Both the position numbers and the translations under genes were made by a program. Under the pieces are notes generated by a model, which was not told the origin of the DNA, ran no database searches, and was given only the letters and a program-made list of their open reading frames with translations. Shown piece after piece: positions 34,939-43,813 of a stretch of 64,000 nucleotides of DNA; the first letter of the stretch is position 1; each line of letters starts with the position of its first letter. Location of the stretch: assembly GCF_009604405.1 (NCBI RefSeq), contig NZ_WEGK01000023.1:47482-111481 (forward strand). The letters are read 5' to 3'. Source of the stretch: Nocardia macrotermitis (lineage in GTDB: Bacteria > Actinomycetota > Actinomycetes > Mycobacteriales > Mycobacteriaceae).

Positions 34939-36033
34939 GTGAGCACTTCATCCCCCGCACAGGGCCCACTCGCGGGCATCCGGGTTGTCGAACTGGCCGG
35001 TATCGGCCCCGGTCCGCACGCGGCGCTACTGCTGGCCGACCTGGGCGCGGACGTCGTGCGTGTACAGCGCCCCGGCATGCTGCCCGGATTCATGGAACGC
35101 CCGCAGTGGCGCGGCCGCACCATCGTCGAGGCCAACCTCAAGGACCCCGCCGACATCGAGAAGGTGCTCGGCCTGATCGAGAAGGCCGACGTGCTGCTCG
35201 AGGGCTTCCGCCCCGGCGTCACCGAACGCATGGGCCTGGGCCCGGACGTCACGCTCGAGCGCAACCCGCGCCTGATCTACGGCCGCATGACCGGCTGGGG
35301 CCAGTACGGCCCGATGGCCGACCGCGCCGGACACGACATCAACTACATCTCGCTGACCGGCGTCCTGCACGCCATCGGCCACAAGGGCGAACGCCCGGTG
35401 CCGCCGCTGAACATGGTCGGCGACTTCGGCGGCGGTTCGATGTTCCTGGTGTTCGGCGTGCTCGCCGCGCTGGTGGAACGGCAGAACTCCGGCAAGGGCC
35501 AGGTCATCGACGCCGCGATGGTCGACGGCGCACTGGCCCTGTCGCACATGATCTGGGGCATGAAGGGCGTGGGCCTGTGGTCCGACGAGCGCGGCTCCAA
35601 CCTGCTCGACACCGGCATGGCCTTCTACGACACCTACGAGACCTCCGACGGTAAGTACATGGCCGTCGGCTGCATCGAACCGCAGTTCTACGCCGAATTC
35701 CTGCGGGGCCTCGAGATCGACCCCGAGGGCCTGCCCCAGCAGCTCGACCCGAACGGGCAGGACCAGCTGCGCAAGCTGTTCGCCGAGAAGTTCAAGACCC
35801 GCACCCGCGACGACTGGGCCGCGGTCTTCACCGGGACCGACGCCTGCTGCACCCCCGTGCTGACCATGACCGAGGCCGAACAGAACGAACACATCGTCGC
35901 GCGCACCGGCCTGGTCGAGATCGACGGCGTCGTCCAGCACGCGCCCGCGCCGCGCTTCTCCCGCACCCAGGGCGGCGTGCCGACCCCGCCGCCGTCCGAG
36001 GGCACCCCGATCGACCAGGTCTGGGCCAGCTGA
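34939..36033 (+). CDS. mcr: Alpha-methylacyl-CoA racemase (CoA-transferase III family)
   Basis: 364 aa, the usual length. Epimerises 2-methylacyl-CoA thioesters, needed for beta-oxidation of methyl-branched fatty acids and sterol side chains. The catalytic pair is seen as AGHDINY (His) and VGDFGGGSMF (Asp), and the stretch GQVIDAAMVDGALALSHM matches M. tuberculosis MCR. GTG 34939 gives family length and has GAGG six bases upstream; ATG 34885 would add 18 unconserved residues. The upstream leader shares GGTGCGAGGAACGA with the tandem repeat at 30090. Confidence 0.93.
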   Translation: MSTSSPAQGPLAGIRVVELAGIGPGPHAALLLADLGADVVRVQRPGMLPGFMERPQWRGRTIVEANLKDPADIEKVLGLIEKADVLLEGFRPGVTERMGLGPDVTLERNPRLIYGRMTGWGQYGPMADRAGHDINYISLTGVLHAIGHKGERPVPPLNMVGDFGGGSMFLVFGVLAALVERQNSGKGQVIDAAMVDGALALSHMIWGMKGVGLWSDERGSNLLDTGMAFYDTYETSDGKYMAVGCIEPQFYAEFLRGLEIDPEGLPQQLDPNGQDQLRKLFAEKFKTRTRDDWAAVFTGTDACCTPVLTMTEAEQNEHIVARTGLVEIDGVVQHAPAPRFSRTQGGVPTPPPSEGTPIDQVWAS

Positions 36034-36075
36034 TCCACCGGGCTTGATCCATCGGCGCGGGCGAACCGAATTCGT

Positions 36076-36117
36076 TTCCCGGCGAGGGCGTCCGGACCGG
36101 ACATCCTCGCCGGGGAA
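36076..36117 (+). terminator. Hairpin after mcr
   Basis: Arms 36076-36087 and 36105-36117 (one bulged G) with an inner GTCCGG/CCGGAC pairing, about 43 nt past the stop. Confidence 0.65.
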
Positions 36118-36230
36118 CCTCGTGCGAGATCCCCGCTGAACTCGTAACATGTGAACAAGGTTCGATCCGCTTGCCGCCGTACGGGGTTCACCCTCCACGC
36201 GCGGAATCATGAGGCACTAGAGTAAGTTCC

Positions 36231-38846
36231 ATGGCTCGGAACTGGCCGATGATCGAGCGCGGCAGCGAACTGGACGTGCTGCGCGCCGCCCTCACCGGCA
36301 CCGAATTCGTCGGGGCGGTGCTCTTCGGCGATGCGGGGGTCGGCAAGACCACCCTGGCCAGGCAGGCCGCCACCTCGCTCGGTGGCAATATCCGCTGGGT
36401 CGCGGGCACCGAATCCGCGCGCAGCATTCCGCTCGGCGTCTTCGCGCACATGGTCGGGGTGTACACCGCGCACGATCCGGTGACGTTCATGGCCGCGGCG
36501 CGCGAGGCGCTGCTGGCCGACGGGCACACCATCATCGGCGTCGACGACGCGCATCTGCTCGATCAACTCTCCGCGACGTTGCTGTTGCAGCTGGCCATCG
36601 ACAAGGCCGCGCGCATCGTGTGCACCGTCCGCAGCGGCGTCACCGTGCCCGACGCGGTCACCTCGCTGTGGAAGGACGGGCATCTGCTGCGGATCGACCT
36701 GTCCCCCTTCACCGAACGCCAGAGCGTCGAGCTGGTGGAGTCCATGCTCGGCGGGCAGCTCGAGGGTTTCACCGCGAACCTGATGTGGGAGTCCTCGGGC
36801 GGCAACGCACTGTTCCTGCGGCATCTGGTCGAGGGCGCGCTGGAGGCGGGCACGCTGCGGCAGGTCAACGGGGTGTGGCAGTTGCGCGGGCGCGCGGCGG
36901 TCACCTCGGAACTGGCCGCGCTGCTGGAGGATCGGGTCGAGCAGCTGCCCGACGAGGTGCTGCGGGTGCTGGAACTGCTGACCTTCTGCGAGCCGATCGA
37001 CCTGGACGTGATGGCCGAGCTGACCGGCGAGGAGGCGGTGGAGAACGCCGAATCGCGCGGGGTGATCCGGATCGTCGAGAACGGGCATCAGCTGCTGGTG
37101 CGGTACAACCATCCGCTGTTCGGGGAGGTCATCCGGCGGCGGCTGGGGATCGCGTCGGCGCGGCGATTACGCGGCCGGTTGTATTCGTCGCTGAAGGAGC
37201 GTCCGGTCAAATCGGCGTCCGATCGCATCCGGTTGGCCGAATTGGCTTTGGACAGTGACCGTTCCGCGGATCTGGAACTGTTCGAGGCCGCCGCCGAGGA
37301 TGCCATCGGCCTGGCCAACATTCCGCTCGGTGAGCGGTTCGCGCGCGCGGCGGTGGAACGTCGCGGCGGGGTCGAGGCGGCGGATCTGCTCGCCCGCGCG
37401 CTGCTGTGGCAGGGGCATCGGATCGAGGCCGAACGCACGCTGGCCAGTTTCGACGCAGATCAACTCGACGAGGTGCAGCTCGCGCGCTGGGGTAGTACGC
37501 GGGTGGCGAATCTGTTGTGGGCCATGGGCGATGCCGATCGCGCCGACGAGGTGCTGGCGCTGGTGCGCGGCAAGGTGCGGCATCCCAAGATCCAATTGAC
37601 GTTGCAGGGCTTGGCTTCCGCGTGCGCGGTGAACGAAAACCGTTTGCAGGACGCGTTTCTCGACGCGGAGGGGGTCATGTCGACGCCGCGCGCACCCGCC
37701 TGGGCGGTGTGGTGGTCGGCGTTCGGCGGCGGGTTGTCGCTGGCGTTGATGGGGCGCGGCGACGCGGCGCGGGCCTATGCCGCGCGCGGGCACGAGGTGG
37801 AGTCGGAGATCGATGGGCTGAACCGGTTCATGTCCACCCACGCCGAGGTGCTCGCGCTCACCTTGACCGGTGATCTGCCCAGCGCACGACTTTGTGCCAC
37901 AGCGTATTTCGGCTATTCCGCGCCCGGGCAGTATCTGGCCTGGGGGCTGTCGAAGATCTTGCAGGGCACCGTGGACGTCGCGCAGGGCCGGTTCCTGGAC
38001 GGTGTGGAGAATCTGGAACAGGCGTTGGCCGCGTTGACCGCCGAGGGGGCCGCGGCGTGGATGTTCCCTGCGAGAATCCGTCTGGCGGAAGCGTATTCGG
38101 CGTTGGGGCGGGCCGGTGAGGCCGCCGACAGCATCGCCGAGGCGATCGCGCGGGGCGGGCGGCACAGCGCGGTGTACGAGCCGCAGCTGGAGATCGCGCG
38201 GGCCTGGCAGGCGGCCGCCGAGGGCACGGTGACGCCCGCGGTGCGGCTGGCGATCGGTGCGGCCGATTCCGCGGCGCGGTCGAATCAGCACGCGATCGAG
38301 GCGATGGCGTTGCACACCGCGGCGCGGTTCGGCGATACCAGCGTCGCGGGGCGGCTGGCGGATCTGGCGGCGCGGATCGACGGGCGGATGGTGCAGGTGC
38401 AGGCCCGGCACGCGGTCGCGGTCGCCTCGCACGACGGACCCGGATTGGACGCTGCCGCAACGGAATTCGAGGAGATCGGCGCGTTGCTGTCGGCGGCCGA
38501 CGCCGCCGCGCAGGCCGCGTCGGCACACGAGCGTTCCGGGGATCGGCGGCGGCTGCTGGAGTCGGCCGCGACGGCGAACCGGCTCGCGGCGGCCTGCGGC
38601 GGTGCGGGCACCCCGGCGCTGCGGCAGTCCGCGCAGCCGTTGCCGCTGACCGCGCGCGAGCGGGAGATCGCGAATCTGGTCGCGGCCGGGCTCAGCAATC
38701 GGCAGATCGCGGATCGGCTCACGGTGTCGGTGCGGACCGTCGAGGGGCATCTGTACCGGGCCTGCATCAAGTTGGATGTGACCGACCGGGAGGCTCTCGC
38801 CGATCTGATGCGCGGTGAGCCACCCAGCGGCAAACAGCGCAATTAA
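36231..38846 (+). CDS. LuxR-family ATP-binding regulator (LAL type)
   Basis: 871 aa. N-terminal AAA ATPase with Walker A FGDAGVGKTTLA (near residue 33) and Walker B TIIGVDDAHLLD. A long helical TPR-like middle follows, then a C-terminal LuxR helix-turn-helix: LTAREREIANLVAAGLSNRQ and VSVRTVEGHLYRACIKL. Such large regulators sense a ligand through the middle domain and activate transcription. It is monocistronic with a terminator after it. The target is unknown; the neighbouring secreted-protein genes are candidates. Confidence 0.92.
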   Translation: MARNWPMIERGSELDVLRAALTGTEFVGAVLFGDAGVGKTTLARQAATSLGGNIRWVAGTESARSIPLGVFAHMVGVYTAHDPVTFMAAAREALLADGHTIIGVDDAHLLDQLSATLLLQLAIDKAARIVCTVRSGVTVPDAVTSLWKDGHLLRIDLSPFTERQSVELVESMLGGQLEGFTANLMWESSGGNALFLRHLVEGALEAGTLRQVNGVWQLRGRAAVTSELAALLEDRVEQLPDEVLRVLELLTFCEPIDLDVMAELTGEEAVENAESRGVIRIVENGHQLLVRYNHPLFGEVIRRRLGIASARRLRGRLYSSLKERPVKSASDRIRLAELALDSDRSADLELFEAAAEDAIGLANIPLGERFARAAVERRGGVEAADLLARALLWQGHRIEAERTLASFDADQLDEVQLARWGSTRVANLLWAMGDADRADEVLALVRGKVRHPKIQLTLQGLASACAVNENRLQDAFLDAEGVMSTPRAPAWAVWWSAFGGGLSLALMGRGDAARAYAARGHEVESEIDGLNRFMSTHAEVLALTLTGDLPSARLCATAYFGYSAPGQYLAWGLSKILQGTVDVAQGRFLDGVENLEQALAALTAEGAAAWMFPARIRLAEAYSALGRAGEAADSIAEAIARGGRHSAVYEPQLEIARAWQAAAEGTVTPAVRLAIGAADSAARSNQHAIEAMALHTAARFGDTSVAGRLADLAARIDGRMVQVQARHAVAVASHDGPGLDAAATEFEEIGALLSAADAAAQAASAHERSGDRRRLLESAATANRLAAACGGAGTPALRQSAQPLPLTAREREIANLVAAGLSNRQIADRLTVSVRTVEGHLYRACIKLDVTDREALADLMRGEPPSGKQRN

Positions 38847-38864
38847 CTGTTCGCACCACAAACA

Positions 38865-38885
38865 CCACCTAATAGGTGGATTTTC
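38865..38885 (+). terminator. Intrinsic terminator of the LuxR-type regulator gene
   Basis: CCACCT-AAT-AGGTGG stem followed by ATTTTCT, 18 nt past the stop. Short stem but with a T-tract. Confidence 0.7.
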
Positions 38886-39054
38886 TCGGGGAATGGCCCG
38901 ATTTCGTGTGCGGCTGTTCACATCGATTTGCCATCGTTAGTTATTGAACAGTTATCATCGCCGGACGTGCGGCGCCGCAGGTAGCCGCCGGATCCGAGCC
39001 CGATTCCGGGGGATCCGTCACATATCCGAGATTTCCGAAGGTGGTGTGTTCGAC

Positions 39055-40038
39055 GTGGCTCGTCGTTTCGCGGTGAATTCCGGTGCGCGGCGGCGCGCGC
39101 TCGTCCTGGGGGCGATTCCGTTGGCGCTGGCGGTGGGGTGTTCGTCGGGTGGGCAGGTGAGCAGTGCGCCGAATTCGGCTCCGGCGGCCGGGCCCGCGGC
39201 GTCGAGTGGGCCGTCCACTCCCGAGCTGCCGGGCACCGCGACGCCGCCACCCGCCGGTGTGCCCGAGGAACTGCGGAATCCGGCCACGAGCAGTCCGTCG
39301 CAGCCCGGCGTGATCAGCCTCGGGGCGTCGAACACGCCGACCGGGCCGGTGCAGCCCGGCGTCACCGCGGTTCCCGCACCCGTTCCGCTGCCCGCCCTGA
39401 TCGGTCCCGTGGCGCCCCGATACGTGGTGCCGCCGGACTTCCGCCCGATCCCCGACACCGGGGCGGCCCCGGCGATCGAACTCGATCATCTGCACGCGCC
39501 GACCCCCGTGGCCCCGGTCGCGCCGATCGCGCCGCCGCCGCGCACCCTGCGGCTGGGCGCGTTCAGCACCCCGGTGCCGGACGACGTGCCCGATACCGTG
39601 CTGAACCCCGCGAACACCGCCGCCGCCGATACCGAGGCGGCCATCGCGACGGGTCTGAACTCGGTCGGCATCAACGCCAGTCGCTCGGACAAGATCGCCG
39701 GTCTGACCATCGCCGGAGCCGCCGGCGGCGCGGCCCTGGGCGCGACCGCCCTCGGCGTGCCCGGCGCGGTCGTCGGCGCGATCCCCGGCGCGGTCATCGG
39801 CACCGGCATCGGCGCTGTCGCGGGCGGCCTGATCGGCGGCGTCGCCGGAACCGCGGCCCCCGGCGTCGGCAATGCCGCCGGTGCCACCGCCGGTGCGGTC
39901 ATCGGCGCGGGTGTCGGCGCGGCCGCGGGGGCGGCCGCCGGTGCCGCCGTCGTCGGCATCCCCGCCGCGGTGGTCGGCGGCGTCGCGGGCGGAATCGTCG
40001 GCGGCGCAATCGGATCCGCCTTCGGCGCGGCAGTCTGA
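39055..40038 (+). CDS. Secreted/lipoprotein with Pro-rich middle and glycine-zipper C-terminus
   Basis: 327 aa. A basic N-terminus and hydrophobic stretch end at C29 (LAVGC), a possible lipobox. Residues ~30-200 are Pro/Ala/Thr-rich and probably disordered. Residues ~215-327 are almost only Gly, Ala, Val and Ile, with many GxxxG spacings (for example GAVIGTGIGAVAGGLIGG), like glycine-zipper membrane-inserting domains. GTG 39055 is chosen because the next gene starts with the same GTGGCTCGTCG after the same GAAGGTGG. No function is known. Confidence 0.75.
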   Translation: MARRFAVNSGARRRALVLGAIPLALAVGCSSGGQVSSAPNSAPAAGPAASSGPSTPELPGTATPPPAGVPEELRNPATSSPSQPGVISLGASNTPTGPVQPGVTAVPAPVPLPALIGPVAPRYVVPPDFRPIPDTGAAPAIELDHLHAPTPVAPVAPIAPPPRTLRLGAFSTPVPDDVPDTVLNPANTAAADTEAAIATGLNSVGINASRSDKIAGLTIAGAAGGAALGATALGVPGAVVGAIPGAVIGTGIGAVAGGLIGGVAGTAAPGVGNAAGATAGAVIGAGVGAAAGAAAGAAVVGIPAAVVGGVAGGIVGGAIGSAFGAAV

Positions 40039-40250
40039 TCGCAAGCTGTTTCACGCGCTGTTCGAAGGCGCACATGAGACACATCCGGACAGGGTGTGTC
40101 CATGTGCGGACAAACGGAATGTACAGGGCCACAACGCTGATGCGGGTCGGCGGCGAGGGTATGGCTCCTGGGCGGATCGCGGATTACGATGCTGCTCGGG
40201 CGACTCGACGGCGTGTCACCCTTTCAGCAGGTCATCGTGAAGGTGGAGTC

Positions 40251-40661
40251 GTGGCTCGTCGTCGCAAGGTATCGCCCGGTCTCGCGGCCGGATTGGCCGC
40301 ACTCGCCAGTGCCGTCGTGGTGATGGGGGCCGGTATCGCACTGGCCGACCCCGCGTCGGTGCAACCCGGCGTCACCGCCGTCACCCCGACGACCCAGCAC
40401 CCGCCCGCCAACGACCAACCGGCCCAACTACACCCGGCCGCCCCCCAGAACGATTCCCCCGCACCCCGCCGCCACTACACCCCCAAACCCTCCAAAACCC
40501 CCGCCGCACCCCCACCCCACGAGGTCCACGTCGGCGACCTGACCGCCCCGGTCCCCAGCATCGTCCCCGACGCAGTGGTGGACGGCGTCAACCGCACCAA
40601 CCAGGACCTCGAGAACCTCATCAAACCCACCCCGACTCCCACCCCTCAACCGCACCGGTAA
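40251..40661 (+). CDS. Small secreted Pro-rich protein, relative of the preceding gene
   Basis: 136 aa. Signal peptide with cleavage after GIALA, then a Pro/Thr/His-rich chain. It shares with its upstream neighbour the N-terminal MARR, the segment QPGVTAV, and an APVPS-IVPDAV-like patch (neighbour: TPVPDDVPDTVL), but lacks the glycine-zipper domain. Start GTG 40251 with GAAGGTGG upstream. The pair looks like a tandem duplication in which one copy lost or never gained the C-terminus. Confidence 0.72.
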   Translation: MARRRKVSPGLAAGLAALASAVVVMGAGIALADPASVQPGVTAVTPTTQHPPANDQPAQLHPAAPQNDSPAPRRHYTPKPSKTPAAPPPHEVHVGDLTAPVPSIVPDAVVDGVNRTNQDLENLIKPTPTPTPQPHR

Positions 40662-40814
40662 CCCGCTTCCAGCAACCGACGGCCACGGCGAAGGCAGGCC
40701 GTGGCAGAAGTCGTGATCACCAGTGACAAGCATGTGATTCATTCCGACATTCGGCATGTCGGCGCTGGCCGAGCTTCTCGGCATGACGATCGAAATACCT
40801 TGCGGGACAATCGT

Positions 40815-41360
40815 TCAGAAGAGGGTGGGTTCGCCGAAGCCGGGGGTGCGTTCTATTTCCAGGAGGTGGGATTTGGTGGTGGCGCCGCCGGGGGCGGAGA
40901 AGCCGTGGAGGGCGTGGTCGGCGGCGAGGACTCGGTGGCAGGGGATTATCAGGGGGATGGCGTTCTGGCCCAGGGCCTGGCCTACGGCCTGGGCTGCGCC
41001 GGGGGTGCCTATGCGTTGGGCGACCTGGCCGTAGGTGAGGGTGTGGCCGGGGTCGATGGCCCTGGTGACGGCGTAGACCGCGCGGTGGAAATCGGGGAGG
41101 TCGGTGTGGTCGAGGCGGATCCAGCGCAGGTCGTCCAGAGCGCCGTCGAGATGGGCGCGGGTGGCGGTGATGACCTCGGACGCGGCGGTATCCGGTTCGG
41201 ACTCGCGGGCGCCGCCGTGCAGCATGCGGGTGCGGGTGGCCGCGACGGTGGCCTCGGGCAGGTGGAAGCGCAGCACGCCGATGTCTGTCCAGACGAGGGC
41301 GCACACACCTATCGCGGTGTCGAAGAGCGCTGCCGAGGGCGAGCTGTCCGAGGCGGGCAT
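40815..41360 (-). CDS. ogt: Methylated-DNA-protein cysteine methyltransferase (Ogt)
   Basis: 181 aa. Suicide repair of O6-alkylguanine: acceptor cysteine C141 in IIPCHRVL, DNA-binding helix with TLTYGQVAQRIG and AAQAVGQALGQN (arginine-finger position reads Gln here). Start ATG 41358-41360 with a weak ribosome site. Just upstream is a perfect inverted repeat containing CTGGACT, the same core found at the MocR promoter. Confidence 0.92.
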   Translation of the reverse strand: MPASDSSPSAALFDTAIGVCALVWTDIGVLRFHLPEATVAATRTRMLHGGARESEPDTAASEVITATRAHLDGALDDLRWIRLDHTDLPDFHRAVYAVTRAIDPGHTLTYGQVAQRIGTPGAAQAVGQALGQNAIPLIIPCHRVLAADHALHGFSAPGGATTKSHLLEIERTPGFGEPTLF

Positions 41361-41401
41361 GAGGTCAGTCTGCCCGATACCACCGACAAGTTCCGGCTTG
41401 C

Positions 41402-41426
41402 CAGTCCAGTTGTCAGAACTGGACTG
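41402..41426. promoter_or_regulatory. Inverted repeat CAGTCCAGTT-N5-AACTGGACTG upstream of ogt
   Basis: Perfect 10-bp arms (41402-41411, 41417-41426). The 5-nt spacer includes the stop codon of the membrane-protein gene. The CTGGACTG half recurs at 41763 before mocR. It lies 42-66 nt before the ogt start and is a candidate operator. Confidence 0.55.
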
Positions 41427-41709
41427 CCCGATGGAAGACGCGACGACGACCGGTGACAGCGGGTTCCGCGACGGACGACTCCGCGACCGCCGCGGACCGC
41501 GCACCGGACTCCCGAAACGACTCGGCCGCAACGAGATCCGCGTATTGCCGCTGATCATCCCGGAACGACGCCGACCAGTCCGCCATCGGCGCATGCGGCC
41601 GATAACGCTCCAGCAGTCCGGCGGCCCGCTCCCCTTCACGAGGCGCGAACAGATACACGATCACCGCGAACGCCGCGACGACCAGCACAGAGGCGATAAA
41701 AGTGACCAT
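41413..41709 (-). CDS. Small single-pass membrane protein
   Basis: 98 aa starting MVTFIASVLVVAAFAVIVYL, one N-terminal transmembrane helix, then a polar tail with RYRPHAPMADWSASFRDDQ. No family is recognised. It is upstream of ogt on the same strand, 52 nt away, and divergent from mocR (starts 62 nt apart). The ribosome site is weak. Confidence 0.65.
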   Translation of the reverse strand: MVTFIASVLVVAAFAVIVYLFAPREGERAAGLLERYRPHAPMADWSASFRDDQRQYADLVAAESFRESGARSAAVAESSVAEPAVTGRRRVFHRAVQF

Positions 41710-41729
41710 ATGAGCAATGGTCCGCCCAG

Positions 41730-41772
41730 CTGGACTTGAATCAAATATCCAGAAGCCCGATACTGGACTGTA
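41730..41772. promoter_or_regulatory. Direct repeats CTGGACTTGA and CTGGACTGTA at the mocR promoter
   Basis: Copies at 41730-41739 and 41763-41772, 33 bp apart (about three helical turns). They match the CTGGACYTAA repeats bound by TauR, another MocR-family regulator, at 9 and 8 of 10 positions. The second overlaps the mocR start codon, which suggests autorepression. Confidence 0.6.
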
Positions 41773-43259
41773 TGGCAATTCGTGTGATCAGCGCCGCCAC
41801 CCTCACCCGCGATCTGGGCCGCTGGCGGCACGACGAGAACGGCGACAAACGCGCGGCCCGTCCGGCGTATCTCGCTCTCGCGGAAAGCATTCGGCTGCTG
41901 ATCCACGACGGCCGGGCCCCGCTCGGCGTTGCCCTGCCCAGTGAGCGGGATCTCGCCACCACCCTGAGCGTGAGTCGCACCACGGTCACCTCCGCCTACG
42001 CCCTGCTGCGCGAGCACGGCTACCTGATCAGCCGCCAGGGTTCGCGCAGTACGGTCGCCCTGCCGCCGAGCGTCGCGCACGACGGCGCGAAACCCGCCCG
42101 CAGCATCCTGGCCCTGATGTCCCCGAACCAGGTGCCCACCATCGATCTGACCTACGCCGCGATGTCTGCGCCCCCGGAGATGAACGAGGCGTATTCCACC
42201 GCGCTGCAAGGCATTCCGCTCTACCTCGGCACGCACGGCATGGACCCGGTCGGCGTCCCGCCGCTGCGCGAGGCCCTGGCCCGCCGCTACACCGAACGCG
42301 GCCTGCCCACCGAACCCGATCAGATCCTGGTCACCCTCGGCGCCCAGCACGGCCTGCGCCTGCTGCTGAACGTGCTCACCGCCCCCGCCGAACGCGTGCT
42401 GATCGATCACCCGACCTACCCCAACGCGATCGAGGCGATCCGCGACGTCGGCGCGCGCCCGGTCCCGGTCCCGCTGCTGCCCGAGCACCCCGAGGCCGGT
42501 TGGGATCTGGACGGAATCCGCAGTGCCGCAAGGCAAACCGCCGCCAGCGCGGCCTACCTGCTACCCGACTTCAACAACCCCACCGGCCTGCTGATGAGCG
42601 AACGCGACCGCGCCGAACTCGCCGCCATCGCCCGCGACACCCGGATGACGGTGATCGTCGACGAATCCATGGTCGATCTCCAGCTCGACGGCGAAAACCC
42701 GCCTCCCGCAGCGGCATTCGCCCGCGGTTCGGAGATCGTGACGATCGGTTCGGCGTCGAAGTCGTTCTGGGGCGGCCTGCGCGTGGGCTGGATCCGCGCC
42801 ACCCCGACGCTGATCACCAAACTGCTCGGCATCCGTTCGACGGTCGATCTGGGCACCCCCGTGATGGATCAGCTCGCCACCGTCCACCTGCTCGAGCACG
42901 CCGATCCCATCCTCGAACACCGCCGCGACCAGCTCCGCAGCCGCCGCGCCACCCTGCTGGACGCGCTGGCCGAGGAACTCCCCGACTGGCACGCGGTCAC
43001 CGGCGCCGGCGGCATGTCGCTGTGGGTCCAACTACCCACCCCGGTCTCCTCCGCCCTGGCCGCGGTCGCCCCCAACCACGGTGTCCTGCTCGCCGCCGGC
43101 CCCCGCTTCGGCGTCCAGGGCGCCTTCGAACGCTTCCTCCGAATCCCTTTCACCCGAAACGAATCCGACCTCCGCCTCGCGGTGAAATCCCTCGCCGACG
43201 CCTACGCCACCCTCACCCCGCACGCCGCCGAACCCTTGGCCCCCATAACCTACTACTGA
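41772..43259 (+). CDS. MocR-type PLP-dependent transcriptional regulator (GntR family)
   Basis: 495 aa. N-terminal winged helix (PAYLALAESIRLLI, LPSERDLATTLSVSRTTVT) joined to an aminotransferase-like domain with DFNNPTG and the PLP-lysine stretch GSASKSFWGGLRVGW. MocR proteins bind pairs of short repeats and respond to PLP or an amino-containing ligand. ATG 41772 is within the second CTGGACT repeat. It is divergent from the small membrane gene and ogt, which may form its regulon together with itself. Confidence 0.92.
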   Translation: MAIRVISAATLTRDLGRWRHDENGDKRAARPAYLALAESIRLLIHDGRAPLGVALPSERDLATTLSVSRTTVTSAYALLREHGYLISRQGSRSTVALPPSVAHDGAKPARSILALMSPNQVPTIDLTYAAMSAPPEMNEAYSTALQGIPLYLGTHGMDPVGVPPLREALARRYTERGLPTEPDQILVTLGAQHGLRLLLNVLTAPAERVLIDHPTYPNAIEAIRDVGARPVPVPLLPEHPEAGWDLDGIRSAARQTAASAAYLLPDFNNPTGLLMSERDRAELAAIARDTRMTVIVDESMVDLQLDGENPPPAAAFARGSEIVTIGSASKSFWGGLRVGWIRATPTLITKLLGIRSTVDLGTPVMDQLATVHLLEHADPILEHRRDQLRSRRATLLDALAEELPDWHAVTGAGGMSLWVQLPTPVSSALAAVAPNHGVLLAAGPRFGVQGAFERFLRIPFTRNESDLRLAVKSLADAYATLTPHAAEPLAPITYY

Positions 43260-43508
43260 CCGCGAGCGACACTGTCCCGCAAATGCTTCCACGACCACAC
43301 CGATAACCCGGCGCGCCTACCGGAAGCGCAGCCCGACAATCACACCCACGCACGAGAAGTCGACTCAAGAGCAACGACTGCTATCGACCACACGAGACAC
43401 ACTGTTCCGCAAGCACTTCGGCATCAGCTCGCGCGAATCCAGACATCGCATCGTACTTCCTGCCCGAAACCCGTGCCCCGCAACCACTCCCGGTCGGCAA
43501 CAACGAAA

Positions 43509-43546
43509 AACCGCACACCGCCCGATATTTCGGGCACTGTGCGGTT
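43509..43546 (-). terminator. Intrinsic terminator after the purA-side small gene
   Basis: On the minus strand, arms TGTGCGGTT/AACCGCACA plus an inner GCCCGA/TCGGGC stem form a strong hairpin followed by TTTTTCGTTG. It lies 16 nt past the small gene at 43563. The stretch 43260-43508 between it and mocR shows nothing else. Confidence 0.85.
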
Positions 43547-43562
43547 CGACGTACGGGACCGT

Positions 43563-43715
43563 TCAGGACTCGCCGTTCGAGTCCTCTTCCGCGGGCTCGG
43601 GCGCGGCATGATCGGGCACACCGGGCGTGGGGTCCCGGGTCAGGTCGATCAGGGGGTGACGCTGCGCGCCCTCGGGGGCCGCGTGCCGCCCGTGGCTCTG
43701 CTGCTCCTGGCTCAT
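43563..43715 (-). CDS. Small hydrophilic protein (50 aa) downstream of purA
   Basis: 50 aa, MSQEQQSHGRHAAPEG at the start and a very acidic end (AEPAEEDSNGES-like composition: many E, D, S). A GGAGGGAGAG purine stretch precedes the ATG at 43715. It lies 98 nt after purA on the same strand and just before a strong terminator, which supports its being transcribed. The function is unknown. Confidence 0.6.
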   Translation of the reverse strand: MSQEQQSHGRHAAPEGAQRHPLIDLTRDPTPGVPDHAAPEPAEEDSNGES

Positions 43716-43813
43716 GGTGTGCTCTCCCTCCAGTTTTCGGACATCAGCACCTTATCCCGGGCGATTCCGGATAGGCGGAGCGCCCAATCGTCATAGCCCG
43801 GAATGTCCCCGGA

